From NCBI RefSeq assembly GCF_003226895.2, contig NZ_PNJG02000002.1, positions 558,001-622,000 on the forward strand: a stretch of 64,000 nt of DNA, in the 5' to 3' direction. Positions 17,860-28,082 of this stretch are shown here, one piece after another. How positions within the stretch are numbered: position 1 is the first letter of the stretch; each line of letters opens with the position of its first letter. The notes under the pieces are model-generated. The model worked only from the letters and a program-made list of their open reading frames with translations. It was not told the DNA's origin and ran no database searches. This stretch comes from Kocuria tytonis. Lineage in GTDB: Bacteria > Actinomycetota > Actinomycetes > Actinomycetales > Micrococcaceae. Position numbers and translations under genes: made by a program.

Positions 17860-18027
17860 GTGGCACAGAAGAATCCCGCCAACGCCGGCGAAGAGTCCAT
17901 CAAGATGGATCCCCAGGACGAGAGCGCGGCCATGGCCCGCGACACCCAGGTGGACGCCGAGCCCGCCGACGAGGGCGTGGGCGCCATGACCGACAACAAG
18001 GGCGACGAGCCCGCGACCGAGAACTGA
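17860..18027 (+). CDS. Small acidic protein with conserved PADxGxGAMTD C-terminus
   Basis: 55 residues, strongly acidic and hydrophilic, with no membrane segment or cysteine. The start is a GTG at 17860 with AGAGGGCAGG just upstream. The C-terminal 21 residues (PADEGVGAMTD, then EPATEN) closely match the end of another small protein in this window at 35359-35535. Before that, both share an M-x-P-(Q/E)-x-E pattern. Function unknown; two copies with a conserved tail argue for a real family rather than a chance frame. A strong terminator follows within 20 bases. It stands next to oxidative-stress genes, which hints at a stress role but proves nothing. Confidence 0.75.
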   Translation: MAQKNPANAGEESIKMDPQDESAAMARDTQVDAEPADEGVGAMTDNKGDEPATEN

Positions 18028-18045
18028 CGCACCGCACGCAGACGA

Positions 18046-18079
18046 ACGGCGGCCCGTGGCACGAGCCACGGGCCGCCGT
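18046..18079. terminator. Bidirectional terminator hairpin
   Basis: Perfect 15-base stem ACGGCGGCCCGTGGC (18046-18060) and its complement (18065-18079) around an ACGA loop, between two convergent genes (stops at 18027 and 18096). No T-tract follows, as is common for actinobacterial terminators. Confidence 0.8.
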
Positions 18080-18095
18080 CGTGCGCGGGGGAGGA

Positions 18096-18374
18096 TCAGT
18101 CGGACTCGTCCGCGTCCTCCCGCGGGCTGCCGATGTTGTACCGCGGCGGCCTGGTGCGGAAGTTCGCGAGCTTGTGCGACCCGTCGCAGAACGGCGCGAT
18201 CGAGGACATGTTGCACCGGCACAGGGCGACGACGCGGCGCGGCGGCTTCTGCGGCTCGGCCCCCGGTTCCGGGGCGATCATCACGTCCCCGCGCACCAGC
18301 AGCGGCCCGTTGGGGCACGGGGTGATCACCACGGGGTCCTCGGGGGTGGGATCCTCGGGGCGCTCCTCCCTCAC
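18096..18374 (-). CDS. CDGSH-type iron-sulfur protein
   Basis: 92 residues carrying one CDGSH motif: CRCNMSSIAPFCDGSHK, with Cys52, Cys54, Cys63 and His67 as the three-Cys/one-His ligands of a 2Fe-2S cluster. Such proteins carry or sense redox state and can pass electrons or clusters to partners. The GTG start at 18374 overlaps the stop of the upstream diiron-oxidase-like gene by four bases (GTGA), so the two are coupled and may form a redox pair. A start further upstream would lie inside that gene and is unlikely. Confidence 0.87.
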   Translation of the reverse strand: MREERPEDPTPEDPVVITPCPNGPLLVRGDVMIAPEPGAEPQKPPRRVVALCRCNMSSIAPFCDGSHKLANFRTRPPRYNIGSPREDADESD

Positions 18375-19429
18375 AGGGCGGCCGCCGGCTCGACCTCGCG
18401 CAGCGAGGAGCGCTCGTTGCTCCAGCACTCCAGCATGTGATCGCCCATGAGCCCGTCCACGTACAGGCACGCGGCAGCGCCGAACAGTACGTCCTGCAGC
18501 AACTCGGGCTCCTCCTGGGCGAGCGCCCCGGCGAGGTCACGGGCGGCGATCTGCTCGTGGACGGCGTCGGCCTCCACGTGCTCGTCGTAGTACCAGGTGA
18601 CGTCCTCGCCGTAGCCGAGCTTGCGGAACGCGCGGCCGTAGTACTTGTTGGGGATCGAGGAGGTCATCTCGAACGCCGCGAGGTGACCGGCGATCGCGCC
18701 GCGCAGCCGGCGGTGCAGCCCGAAGAGACTCATCACGTTCATGGACGCGAGTGTGGGTGCGGGCACGAGGTCCAGGTAGTGGTCCAGGGTGTCGTCCAGC
18801 CCGAAGCCACGCATGCTCTGGGCGAAGATCGTGGCGTGCACCCGGTCCGGGCGGCCCCCGCCGTACTCGTCCGACTGGATCTCCACCAGGGCGGCCTTCG
18901 CGCGCCCGCGCAACCGGGCGATGCCCCACGAGTGCGGGTCCGCCTCGCGCAGCGTGTAGATGGAGCGGTGGATGAGGAACTCCCGCAGGATCTCCTCGCT
19001 GGGGTGCCGGGCGAGCCACGTGGCCAGGGTGGGCTTCTCGGCCCCGCCGGTGATGGCGAACATCGTGTCCACCAGCTCGGTGCCGTCCTGCGGCATGGGG
19101 TCCGGCATGGGCACCCGCTCCCGCAGCTCGGACTCGAACCGGGCCTCGAGCACCGCACGGATACGCAGCAGCTCGGGGTCCCACTCGCGGTTGCCGGTCA
19201 CGAACTCGGCGGGGCCGTAGTGCAGCAGGTACAGCAGGAACAGGGACAGCTGGAGGTCCTCGTCGGCGAGCACGTCCTGCGTGGTCTCCACCGCGTTCTC
19301 GACGGCGCTCGCCAGCTCCCGGTACGCGGCTTCCGGGGTGTCCTCCGGTCCGGTCAGGACGCTCAGGAGGGCGGTGCTCACCGGTCCCCGAGCGACCGGG
19401 GCGGCAGTGCGGACGGGGGTTGTGGTCAT
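18371..19429 (-). CDS. Iron-containing redox enzyme, haem-oxygenase-like diiron fold
   Basis: 352 residues, mostly helical. Conserved helices hold the Glu/His/Asp sets expected of haem-oxygenase-like diiron oxidases: EFLIHRSIYTLREADPHSW, QSDEYGGGRPDRVHATIF and YYDEHVEADAVHEQIAARDL. The family oxidises organic substrates with O2 through a diiron centre. The substrate here is unknown. The ATG at 19429 follows a GGGAGA site. It is coupled to a CDGSH iron-sulfur protein that could supply electrons. Upstream in the same direction, separated by a terminator, is a catalase gene. Confidence 0.8.
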   Translation of the reverse strand: MTTTPVRTAAPVARGPVSTALLSVLTGPEDTPEAAYRELASAVENAVETTQDVLADEDLQLSLFLLYLLHYGPAEFVTGNREWDPELLRIRAVLEARFESELRERVPMPDPMPQDGTELVDTMFAITGGAEKPTLATWLARHPSEEILREFLIHRSIYTLREADPHSWGIARLRGRAKAALVEIQSDEYGGGRPDRVHATIFAQSMRGFGLDDTLDHYLDLVPAPTLASMNVMSLFGLHRRLRGAIAGHLAAFEMTSSIPNKYYGRAFRKLGYGEDVTWYYDEHVEADAVHEQIAARDLAGALAQEEPELLQDVLFGAAACLYVDGLMGDHMLECWSNERSSLREVEPAAAL

Positions 19430-19587
19430 GATGGTGGTCTCCCGTGAAGAAGTCGTCGAGTGCTCCGTCCACGGGTCGGGTGGCCCGCTGGCGGACGTGT
19501 CGCCGGCGATGCGCACCGGGTGGGGTGGCGTCGTCGGCACGGCGTGCACGGTGTCCTACCGCGCACGCGCTGGGTGGGGGAGCAGGC

Positions 19588-19630
19588 GGTTGCCCGCGGA
19601 CCGTGACCGGGTCACGATCCGCGGGCAACC
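19588..19630 (-). terminator. Terminator of the catalase gene
   Basis: Long hairpin: outer arms GTTGCCCGCGGA and TCCGCGGGCAAC, one mismatch, then inner arms CGTGACC and GGTCACG around a single base. It starts 24 bases beyond the catalase stop codon in the direction of transcription. Confidence 0.8.
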
Positions 19631-19653
19631 ACGTGAACTGCTGCGGTTGTTCC

Positions 19654-21873
<2,220 letters not shown>

Positions 21874-22042
21874 GAAGATCCTCCTACGAAGAGACGGCAC
21901 ACCCACGGATGGGACGTTGGGTGTCATGTCACCACAATGACAGCACACTGACGGTCGTGGCTACACCTTTAGGTGTGCTCTCAGCCGAAGCGCCGAACGG
22001 TTCGGCGGATCGCCCCGGGGCGGCCCGTGAGACAGTGGGCCC

Positions 22043-22630
22043 ATGACGTGGACACCCGTGACACTGGAGGGGCGGCTCGTGCGCCTGGAGCCCCTGAATC
22101 GTGAGCATCTGCGGGGGCTGGTCGAGGCCACCGAGGACGGGCGCATGTGGGAGCGCTGGTACACCAGCATCCCCTCCCCGGACGGCATGGCCGCCGCGAT
22201 CGAGCAGCGGCTCACGTGGCAGCAGGACGGCTTCATGCTGCCCTTCACCACGGTGCGGCGCTCGGACGGCGCCGTGCTGGGGATGACCACCTTCTACGAC
22301 CCCCACTGGGCCGTCCCCCGCGTGAGCGTGGGGCACACCTGGACCAGGGCGTCCGCCCACGGCACGGGAACCAACGCGGAGTCCAAGCTGCTGCTCATGA
22401 CCCACGCGTTCGAGGAGCTCGGCTGCCAGTGCGTGCGCTACGAGACCAGCTGGGCCAACCAGCAGTCCCGCACGGCCATCGAGCACCTCGGCGCCCGCCT
22501 GGACGGCGTGCTGCGCGGGGACCGCCGGGAGTCCAACGGTGCCCTGCGGGACACCGTGGTCTACTCGGTCCTCGCCCACGAGTGGCCGTCCGTGAAGGCG
22601 GGGCTCGAGGCGCGGGTGGCGCGGCGCTGA
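22043..22630 (+). CDS. GNAT-family N-acetyltransferase (RimJ/RimL-like)
   Basis: 195 residues. It begins with the typical LEGRLVRLEPLNREHLRGLV substrate strand-helix. Acetyl-CoA motif A is present in altered form (HTWTRASAHGTGTNAESKLLLMTHAFEE), followed by a LGCQCVRYETSWANQQSRTAIEHLGA motif with the conserved Asn and the FGA/LGA turn. It acetylates an unknown amine. It is divergent from the catalase gene with about 170 bases between. Its glutamine/serine use in motif B is ordinary. The target cannot be deduced. Confidence 0.85.
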   Translation: MTWTPVTLEGRLVRLEPLNREHLRGLVEATEDGRMWERWYTSIPSPDGMAAAIEQRLTWQQDGFMLPFTTVRRSDGAVLGMTTFYDPHWAVPRVSVGHTWTRASAHGTGTNAESKLLLMTHAFEELGCQCVRYETSWANQQSRTAIEHLGARLDGVLRGDRRESNGALRDTVVYSVLAHEWPSVKAGLEARVARR

Positions 22631-22636
22631 GGCGAG

Positions 22637-22758
22637 CGGGCGGCGTCGCCCGCCGTGGGCGGGTGGCCGCTGATCCGCAGGGTGTAGCCGGGGCTCGACT
22701 CCAGCAGGTCATGAACCGCGGGGGCATCGGCAGCGGTGAGGCGGCGCAGCTCGTACAC
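22637..22758 (-). pseudogene. N-terminal stub of a second GNAT gene
   Basis: A GTG at 22758, directly after the stop of the preceding minus-strand gene, opens a frame reading ELRRLTAADAPAVHDLLES, then PGYTLRISGHPPTAGDAA. This is the N-terminus of a common actinobacterial GNAT acetyltransferase. After about 40 residues the sequence loses family character and runs antisense into the intact GNAT gene. The remainder (about 120 residues) is missing. It is a truncated relic, perhaps removed by a deletion between two neighbouring acetyltransferase genes. Confidence 0.5.
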
Positions 22759-23430
22759 CTACGCCCCTGGCGGGGTGACGGGCACGGGGGAGATGATCGG
22801 GGCGGCGTCGGGAATCCGGACCGTGCTGGTCAGGGCGGTGAGGCTCGGCCGGCGGGGGGTGGAGCTGAAGCCGAAGTCCGGGGGCGGGACCATGTCCGTG
22901 AGGGTGCCCAGATCGTGGCCGTCCCATGCGGCGCGGGAAAACGTGATGGCGTGCAGGTCGTAGGCGGAGTACCACTCGGTGCGGTGGTTGCCCGCGGTGC
23001 CCAGGGTGCGCACGCCGGGCATCACCCGGCGGGCCACCGGGTCCGTGAGGTGCGCGAACGGCAGGGAAGTGCCCAGAGGTCGCGGCACGGACTGCAGCAG
23101 CCAGCCCAGCGGTGAGCGTGGACCCACGCTGAACTGCCACGTGAGGGGTCCTGCGGTGACGGTCCAGCGCGAGGCGCGGGAGAAGCCGGTGCGGTGCACG
23201 TTCACGGGGACGCGGGTGACGGTGTCGAAGGTGTAGGTGTCCGAGACGAACCCGGCCACCCAGTCGTTGGGAGCCAGCAGCTCGCGGCGGCCGTCCGGAT
23301 GGGCGACCATGACGTCCGCGAACGGACCCTGCGGGGTGCGGTCCCAGCAGCCGAGCACCAGGCGGGTGCCCCCGGAGGTGCCGACGCCGGCGATGTGGCC
23401 GGTGAAGCGGTGGGTGGTGGAGGAGGTCAT
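22759..23430 (-). CDS. Conserved-looking protein of unknown function coupled to a PTS permease gene
   Basis: 223 residues, not recognised. It appears soluble and beta-rich (HRFTGHIAGVGTSGGTRLVLG, GFVSDTYTFDTVTRVPVNVHRT, PLTWQFSVG), with no signal peptide or cysteine-rich motif. The ATG at 23430 overlaps the stop of the upstream PTS IIC gene (ATGA), so it is translated as part of the PTS operon. That coupling suggests a role connected with the transported carbohydrate, for example in binding or modification, but this is only context. Composition matches the chromosome. Confidence 0.6.
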   Translation of the reverse strand: MTSSTTHRFTGHIAGVGTSGGTRLVLGCWDRTPQGPFADVMVAHPDGRRELLAPNDWVAGFVSDTYTFDTVTRVPVNVHRTGFSRASRWTVTAGPLTWQFSVGPRSPLGWLLQSVPRPLGTSLPFAHLTDPVARRVMPGVRTLGTAGNHRTEWYSAYDLHAITFSRAAWDGHDLGTLTDMVPPPDFGFSSTPRRPSLTALTSTVRIPDAAPIISPVPVTPPGA

Positions 23431-25013
23431 GGGGCAAGCGTAGGCGGCGGGACCGGCGCGCCTTCGGGTGGCGTAATTTTTGGGTAGGTCTTCCCGCTCG
23501 TGGCTCCTTCTGCACCGGAGGTGAGGCTACCCGTGGAGTTGTCAGCCGCAACTGCGGTGGCAGTTCCGGCTGGTGACGCGACGCGGGCGGGGGAGGGATC
23601 CCAACCGCCACGGACCACTCGCTTCTGCACGACAATGGCTCCGATCAGCAGGGCCAGGCCGATGAGCGCGAGGATGATCGAGCCCAGGACCACGCCGGGC
23701 TTGGCGCCGTAGCCGATGAGGATGCCGAACCACCCGAAGTCGGTGTCTCCGAACGTGGTGTTCTCGGATCCGAAACTGCCCAGGACCTTGAGCAGCAGCG
23801 CGGGCAGGAAAGTTACCAGAAGACCGTTGACGAATGCGCCGGCCACTGCGCCGCGGCGACCTCCCGTCGCGTTTCCGTAGACACCTGCAGCGCCGCCAGT
23901 GAAGAAGTGGGGCACCAGCCCCGGAAGGATCAGTGCGAGGCCGAACATCGGTCCAAAGACCGTCCCCAGCAGTAGCAGGCCCACGAGGCCGCCCACGAAA
24001 CTCGAAATGAAGCCGATGAGCACGGCGTTCTGAGCGAACGGGAAGACAATCGGAGCGTCCAGTGCGGGTACGGCACCGGGAACCACTTTCGCGGCGATTC
24101 CCTGGAAGGCCGGCACCAGCTCGCCGAGGATGGTTCGTACACCGAACAGGATGACCGCAACGGCGATGCCGAACTGCAGGCCCTGCGTGACGGCCTGCAT
24201 GATGTAGTTCCCCGCGTTCGTTGCCCCGCCCTCGAACGCCTGGAACGCGGTCTCCGACCCAGCGCGAAACAGGTAGACCACGGCCACGATGACGTACATG
24301 ACCACCATGGACAGTGCCGTGGCGACCATGGAATCGCGCAGGAACCGCAGACCTTCCGGGACCTTGATCTCCTCCGTGGAACGGCTCTTCCCTCTCGGAT
24401 CCACCCAGCGGCCCACGGCCCCCGAGGCGATGTACCCGAGCGTTCCGAAGTGCCCGATGGCTATGGAGTCGTCACCCGTGACCTTGCGGGTCCACGGTTG
24501 TGCCAGAGCTGGCAGGGCCACCATCAGGATCCCCAGCAGGACCGCACCGAGAATCACCACGACCGGGGTGGGCATCCCGGCGGAGGCCATCACGACCGTG
24601 ATCAGCGTCGCCATGAACAGCAAGTGGTGTCCTGTGAGGAACACGTAGCGCAAGGGTGTGAAACGCGCGAGAAGAACGGCCACTACGAACCCGAGGATCA
24701 TCAGCCAGGAGACCTGCGCCCCGTACTGCTGCTGGGCGATGCCAGCGATTGCCTCGTTGGTCGGCACCACTCCCTGGGCCCCGAGGGCGCCTTGAATCAT
24801 GGTGCCCAGGGGCGTGAGCGAGGCCGCCACCAGCGTGGCGCCTGCCCCGATGAGCAGGAACCCGAGGATTGCCTTGATGGCCCCGCCAGCAACCTGCCCC
24901 GCGCTCTTGCGCAGCGCGATCAGGCCGATGGCCGTGATGATGCCGATGAGGTAGGCGGGCACGCTGAGGATCTCGTTGACGAGGAACTGCGAGGTTGCGA
25001 CCAGAACATTCAT
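23427..25013 (-). CDS. PTS permease IIC component, ascorbate (UlaA) family
   Basis: 528 residues with about eleven membrane segments. Family signatures include GIITAIGLIALRKSAGQV near the N-terminus, YVFLTGHHLLFMATL, DDSIAIGHFGTLGYIAS, GVRTILGELVPAFQGIA and KVVPGAVPALDAPIVFPFAQNAVLIGF, matching the order in E. coli UlaA. The C-terminal 60 residues are a low-complexity tail. It translocates a carbohydrate with phosphorylation by the IIA-IIB protein encoded just upstream. The ATG at 25013 follows GGAAGAA; a TTG five codons earlier is less likely. The substrate may be ascorbate or another polyol/acid sugar, since the divergent gene is a polyol-type dehydrogenase. Confidence 0.87.
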   Translation of the reverse strand: MNVLVATSQFLVNEILSVPAYLIGIITAIGLIALRKSAGQVAGGAIKAILGFLLIGAGATLVAASLTPLGTMIQGALGAQGVVPTNEAIAGIAQQQYGAQVSWLMILGFVVAVLLARFTPLRYVFLTGHHLLFMATLITVVMASAGMPTPVVVILGAVLLGILMVALPALAQPWTRKVTGDDSIAIGHFGTLGYIASGAVGRWVDPRGKSRSTEEIKVPEGLRFLRDSMVATALSMVVMYVIVAVVYLFRAGSETAFQAFEGGATNAGNYIMQAVTQGLQFGIAVAVILFGVRTILGELVPAFQGIAAKVVPGAVPALDAPIVFPFAQNAVLIGFISSFVGGLVGLLLLGTVFGPMFGLALILPGLVPHFFTGGAAGVYGNATGGRRGAVAGAFVNGLLVTFLPALLLKVLGSFGSENTTFGDTDFGWFGILIGYGAKPGVVLGSIILALIGLALLIGAIVVQKRVVRGGWDPSPARVASPAGTATAVAADNSTGSLTSGAEGATSGKTYPKITPPEGAPVPPPTLAP

Positions 25014-25063
25014 GGGTGGTTCTTCCAATGGAGAGGACGAGAGGGCTCGAAGGGGGCAGGGGG

Positions 25064-25903
25064 TCAGACGGCGTACCGATGTCGCATGGCGGCATCGATC
25101 TCCTCCTGGGAGGTGAAGTTCTCAATGATCTCGACCGGCACACCGACGTCCCCCAGCGTTTGTGCAATGGCCTGGGAGGTCAGGAGGAAGTCTGCTTCCT
25201 TGGCACGCCCTTTCGCGGAGATGGTGTCTGTGGCCTCAATGGTCAAATAGGGGCTCCACCCCCACCTGTCCAGAACCTGTTCGGCCGTGTTCTTCAGGAA
25301 CAGGCTGGTCCCCAGACCGTTGCCGCACACGGTCAGCACGAGCCCCTTGGAGGGGACTTGGTCGGAACTCCCGGACTCGGACGTGGGGGCCGTTTCGTTG
25401 GCGGCGCCAGAAACCGCGGGTGCTGGAACCGCTCTCGGGTTCTTCTTGGCCCCGGACCCGGTTTCCAGCGCGGCGAGCACGCCTTCCGGCGACGTCGCAT
25501 TGTCCAGGGCGAGCCGACGTTCCGGGGTGCCCAGCACCCGGGCGAGCGAGGCGAGAGCCTTCTGGTGCGCCTTCGAGTCCACGGACGCCAGGGCCATCAC
25601 CAGCTGCACGGGGTCGTTGGCCTTGTTGCCGAACTCCACGGGCTCACTCAGCCTGACGAACGACAGGCCGGTGCGGGCCACGGACCCGTCCGGGCGTGCA
25701 TGGGCCAGAGCGAAACCCGGGGCGATCACGATGTACGGCCCGTGCTCCTCCACGACCTCGATCATCGCTTCTGTGTACGAGGGCCCCGCAGTACCCGCCG
25801 CCGTCAACAGGTCACCAGAGAGCCGTATGGCATCCCGCCAGTCTGTCGCGGAGGCGTCGAGCCGGATGGCCGAGGTGGGGACGAGGCCGCTGAGGTCTGA
25901 CAC
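25064..25903 (-). CDS. PTS IIA-IIB fusion protein (ascorbate/mannitol type)
   Basis: 279 residues in two domains. IIA (1-145) has the phospho-accepting His68 in PGFALAHARPDG. A linker rich in Ala/Ser/Thr/Pro (about 150-185) leads to IIB, with the phospho-accepting Cys193 in LTVCGNGLGTSLF. It relays phosphate from HPr to the sugar carried by the IIC permease encoded 50 bases downstream. The GTG at 25903 has AGGAGG upstream, so the longer frame from 25951 is rejected. In enterobacteria these domains are separate UlaC and UlaB proteins. First gene of the IIAB-IIC-unknown operon. Confidence 0.9.
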   Translation of the reverse strand: MSDLSGLVPTSAIRLDASATDWRDAIRLSGDLLTAAGTAGPSYTEAMIEVVEEHGPYIVIAPGFALAHARPDGSVARTGLSFVRLSEPVEFGNKANDPVQLVMALASVDSKAHQKALASLARVLGTPERRLALDNATSPEGVLAALETGSGAKKNPRAVPAPAVSGAANETAPTSESGSSDQVPSKGLVLTVCGNGLGTSLFLKNTAEQVLDRWGWSPYLTIEATDTISAKGRAKEADFLLTSQAIAQTLGDVGVPVEIIENFTSQEEIDAAMRHRYAV

Positions 25904-26211
25904 TGGGGTTCCTCCTGGATCGATGGTCACGCCGGGAATCCGGGGCAGCACCCTGAATGCGGTGGCGCTCGGGAAACCAGAATGCTTTCAAGAGTGTCCT
26001 GCACCCACGCCGGCGTTCGGTGCTGCCCAGGCTGATGCTACTGGCACCCTGCTCCCCAGTTCGGGAGTTCGTGCACGCACTGCGCAGCGTCTCCCCGGAC
26101 GTCTGCCCTCCATGGGCAGTCCCCTCGCCGCACCCTCGAATCTGTGCGCACAAGGCTTAAAATTAGTGTCAGGGCGCGGGGCGTCCGCGCTCGTCAAGGT
26201 GAGGAGATTCC
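25904..26211. other. Divergent control region between the PTS operon and the dehydrogenase gene
   Basis: 308 bases without a gene. The right end is A+T-rich just before the dehydrogenase (TAAAAT near 26157), a possible -10 for that gene, with GTGAGGAG as its ribosome-binding site. No clear operator palindrome was found and no regulator gene is adjacent. Confidence 0.4.
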
Positions 26212-27288
26212 ATGAGAGCGGCGCGCTACTACGGACGCAATGACATTCGAATCGACGAACTGCCCGAGCCCGAGGTCGGTCCCGGCATGGTGGGAATCGA
26301 TGTCGCGTGGTGCGGCATCTGCGGCACCGACCTCCACGAGTACCTCGAGGGCCCGATCTTCTGTCCCACCCCGGACACCCCTCATCCGATTTCCGGCGAG
26401 ACCGCGCCTGTGACCATGGGACATGAATTCTCCGGGGTGATCTACGAGCTCGGCGACGGAGTGGGCGATCTGCGGGTGGGCCAGCACGTGGTTGTGGAGC
26501 CCTACATCATCGGCGAGGACGTGGACACCGGGCCCGAGAGCAAGGACTACCACCTCTCCCGCGACATGAACTTCATCGGCCTGGCCGGAGGCGGGGGTGG
26601 TCTCGGCGAGAAGATCGCTGTGCAGCGTCGATGGGTGCACCCCGTGTCCGATGTTGTGCCACTGGACCAGGCCGCCCTGATCGAACCGCTCTCGGTGGGA
26701 TACCACGCGGCGGAGCGCTCCGGGGCCAAGGCCGGGGACGTTGCCGTTGTGGGCGGCGCCGGGCCCATCGGCCTCCTGACCGCTGCGGTGCTGAAGGCCC
26801 TGAGCGTCACCGTGGTCGTGTCCGAGCTCAGCCCGCTGCGGCGGCAGAAGGCCTTGGATACGGGCGTGGCTGACTACGCCCTGGATCCCCGGGAGGTAGA
26901 TGTCGCCCAGGAGGTCCGAAGGCTCACGAACGGCAAGGGTGCGGACGTGGCCTTCGAGTGCACCAGTGTGCAAGTGGTGCTGGACACCCTCATGGATGTA
27001 CTACGGCCCACCGGCGTGCTCGTGGTCGTATCCATCTGGGGCAAGCGCGCGGACTTTGACATGCACAAGCTCGTGATGAAGGAGATCGACCTACGGGGCA
27101 CCATCGCCTATGTGAACTCGCACCCGGCTACCATCGAACTGGTGGAATCCGGGAAGATCGACCTGGCGCCGTTCATCACCGGCAAGATCGGGGTGGACGG
27201 TCTGGTGGAGGAGGGTTTCGAAACCCTGATCCATCGCAATGAGACCGCGGTCAAGATCCTGGTCTCACCCTCCGGGAAGGGGCTCTGA
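26212..27288 (+). CDS. Zinc-dependent medium-chain dehydrogenase (2,3-butanediol/polyol type)
   Basis: 358 residues. Catalytic zinc ligands are visible in WCGICGTDLHEYLEGP (Cys, with His following) and GHEFSG. The structural-cysteine loop is absent; a segment with SKDYHLSRD replaces it, as in (R,R)-butanediol dehydrogenases. The nucleotide fold has VVGGAGPIGLLTAAVL. It oxidises a secondary alcohol with NAD(P). Divergent placement against an UlaA-type PTS operon suggests that it acts on the imported or released polyol. Butanediol dehydrogenase is the nearest family name; the true substrate is open. Confidence 0.87.
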   Translation: MRAARYYGRNDIRIDELPEPEVGPGMVGIDVAWCGICGTDLHEYLEGPIFCPTPDTPHPISGETAPVTMGHEFSGVIYELGDGVGDLRVGQHVVVEPYIIGEDVDTGPESKDYHLSRDMNFIGLAGGGGGLGEKIAVQRRWVHPVSDVVPLDQAALIEPLSVGYHAAERSGAKAGDVAVVGGAGPIGLLTAAVLKALSVTVVVSELSPLRRQKALDTGVADYALDPREVDVAQEVRRLTNGKGADVAFECTSVQVVLDTLMDVLRPTGVLVVVSIWGKRADFDMHKLVMKEIDLRGTIAYVNSHPATIELVESGKIDLAPFITGKIGVDGLVEEGFETLIHRNETAVKILVSPSGKGL

Positions 27289-27428
27289 TCCATCGAGCCT
27301 GATCGGTCTCCTCCGTCTCGGGTGTCTTTCCGGGGCGGGGGAAGCCGCCGGGCACGTCCCTCGCCCTGCCCCGGAACGCATCGGGTCACCGGCAACGGCG
27401 GCGCCGACCGCGGACCATTGCCGATATA

Positions 27429-27464
27429 TTGGTTGTGGACAACCAAAAAGCACGCAACTATACT
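27429..27464 (+). promoter_or_regulatory. Promoter of ohr with operator palindrome
   Basis: -35 TGGACA (27436-27441) and -10 TATACT (27459-27464) are 17 bases apart. An inverted repeat TTGGTTGT-GG-ACAACCAA (27429-27446) has perfect 8-base arms and covers the -35, a good position for a MarR/OhrR-type peroxide-sensing repressor. The predicted leader to the ohr ATG is long, about 190 bases, and contains an extra GGTCTCG/CGAGACC hairpin (27602-27628). No regulator gene is next to it. Confidence 0.65.
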
Positions 27465-27659
27465 CGACCTCGGTCGCGTTGCCCGGCGTCCGGTCCCCCC
27501 CCGCCATCACGCCGAGCACCTGACGCGACCACGTGTCATGAGCGGGCGCCGCGGACCGTCGGTCCGGGAGGTGCCCACCCACGCGCGGTACCACCATGGC
27601 GGGTCTCGGTTCTTGGGGGGTCGAGACCTGCCAGTCCCGCCAGCGAAGGAGAAATCATC

Positions 27660-28082
27660 ATGGACGCTCTCTACACCGCAGAAGCACTTGCCCAGGGTGC
27701 GGGCCGCAACGGCAGCGTGGCCCTCAAGGACGGCTCCCTGCAGTTCGACCTCGCCATTCCGAAGGAGATGGGTGGTTCCGGCAACGGCGCCAACCCCGAG
27801 CAGCTCTTCGCCGCCGGGTACGCCGCGTGCTTCCACTCGGCGCTGCAGATGGTCGCCCGCCAGCAGAAGGTCTCGCTCGGCGATTCCGCGGTGGGTGCCC
27901 GCGTGCAGATCGGCAACAACGGGGAGGGTGGCTTCGGTCTGGCCGTGCAGCTCGAGGTGGTCGTTCCCGAGCTCGAGCACGACAAGGCCCAGGAACTCGC
28001 CGACGCCGCCCACCAGGTCTGCCCCTACTCCAACGCCACGCGCGGCAACATCGAGGTCACCGTGACCGTGGTGGACGAGTGA
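27660..28082 (+). CDS. ohr: Organic hydroperoxide resistance protein (Ohr)
   Basis: 140 residues, standard length for Ohr. The two redox cysteines are Cys57 in AAGYAACFHSAL and Cys121 in HQVCPYSNATRGN, both in Ohr-specific contexts that separate it from OsmC. It reduces organic hydroperoxides with thiol/lipoyl reductants in the cytoplasm. The ATG at 27660 follows GAAGGAGA. Its stop overlaps the next gene's GTG by four bases. The promoter carries a palindrome over the -35, suggesting peroxide-responsive repression. Confidence 0.94.
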   Translation: MDALYTAEALAQGAGRNGSVALKDGSLQFDLAIPKEMGGSGNGANPEQLFAAGYAACFHSALQMVARQQKVSLGDSAVGARVQIGNNGEGGFGLAVQLEVVVPELEHDKAQELADAAHQVCPYSNATRGNIEVTVTVVDE

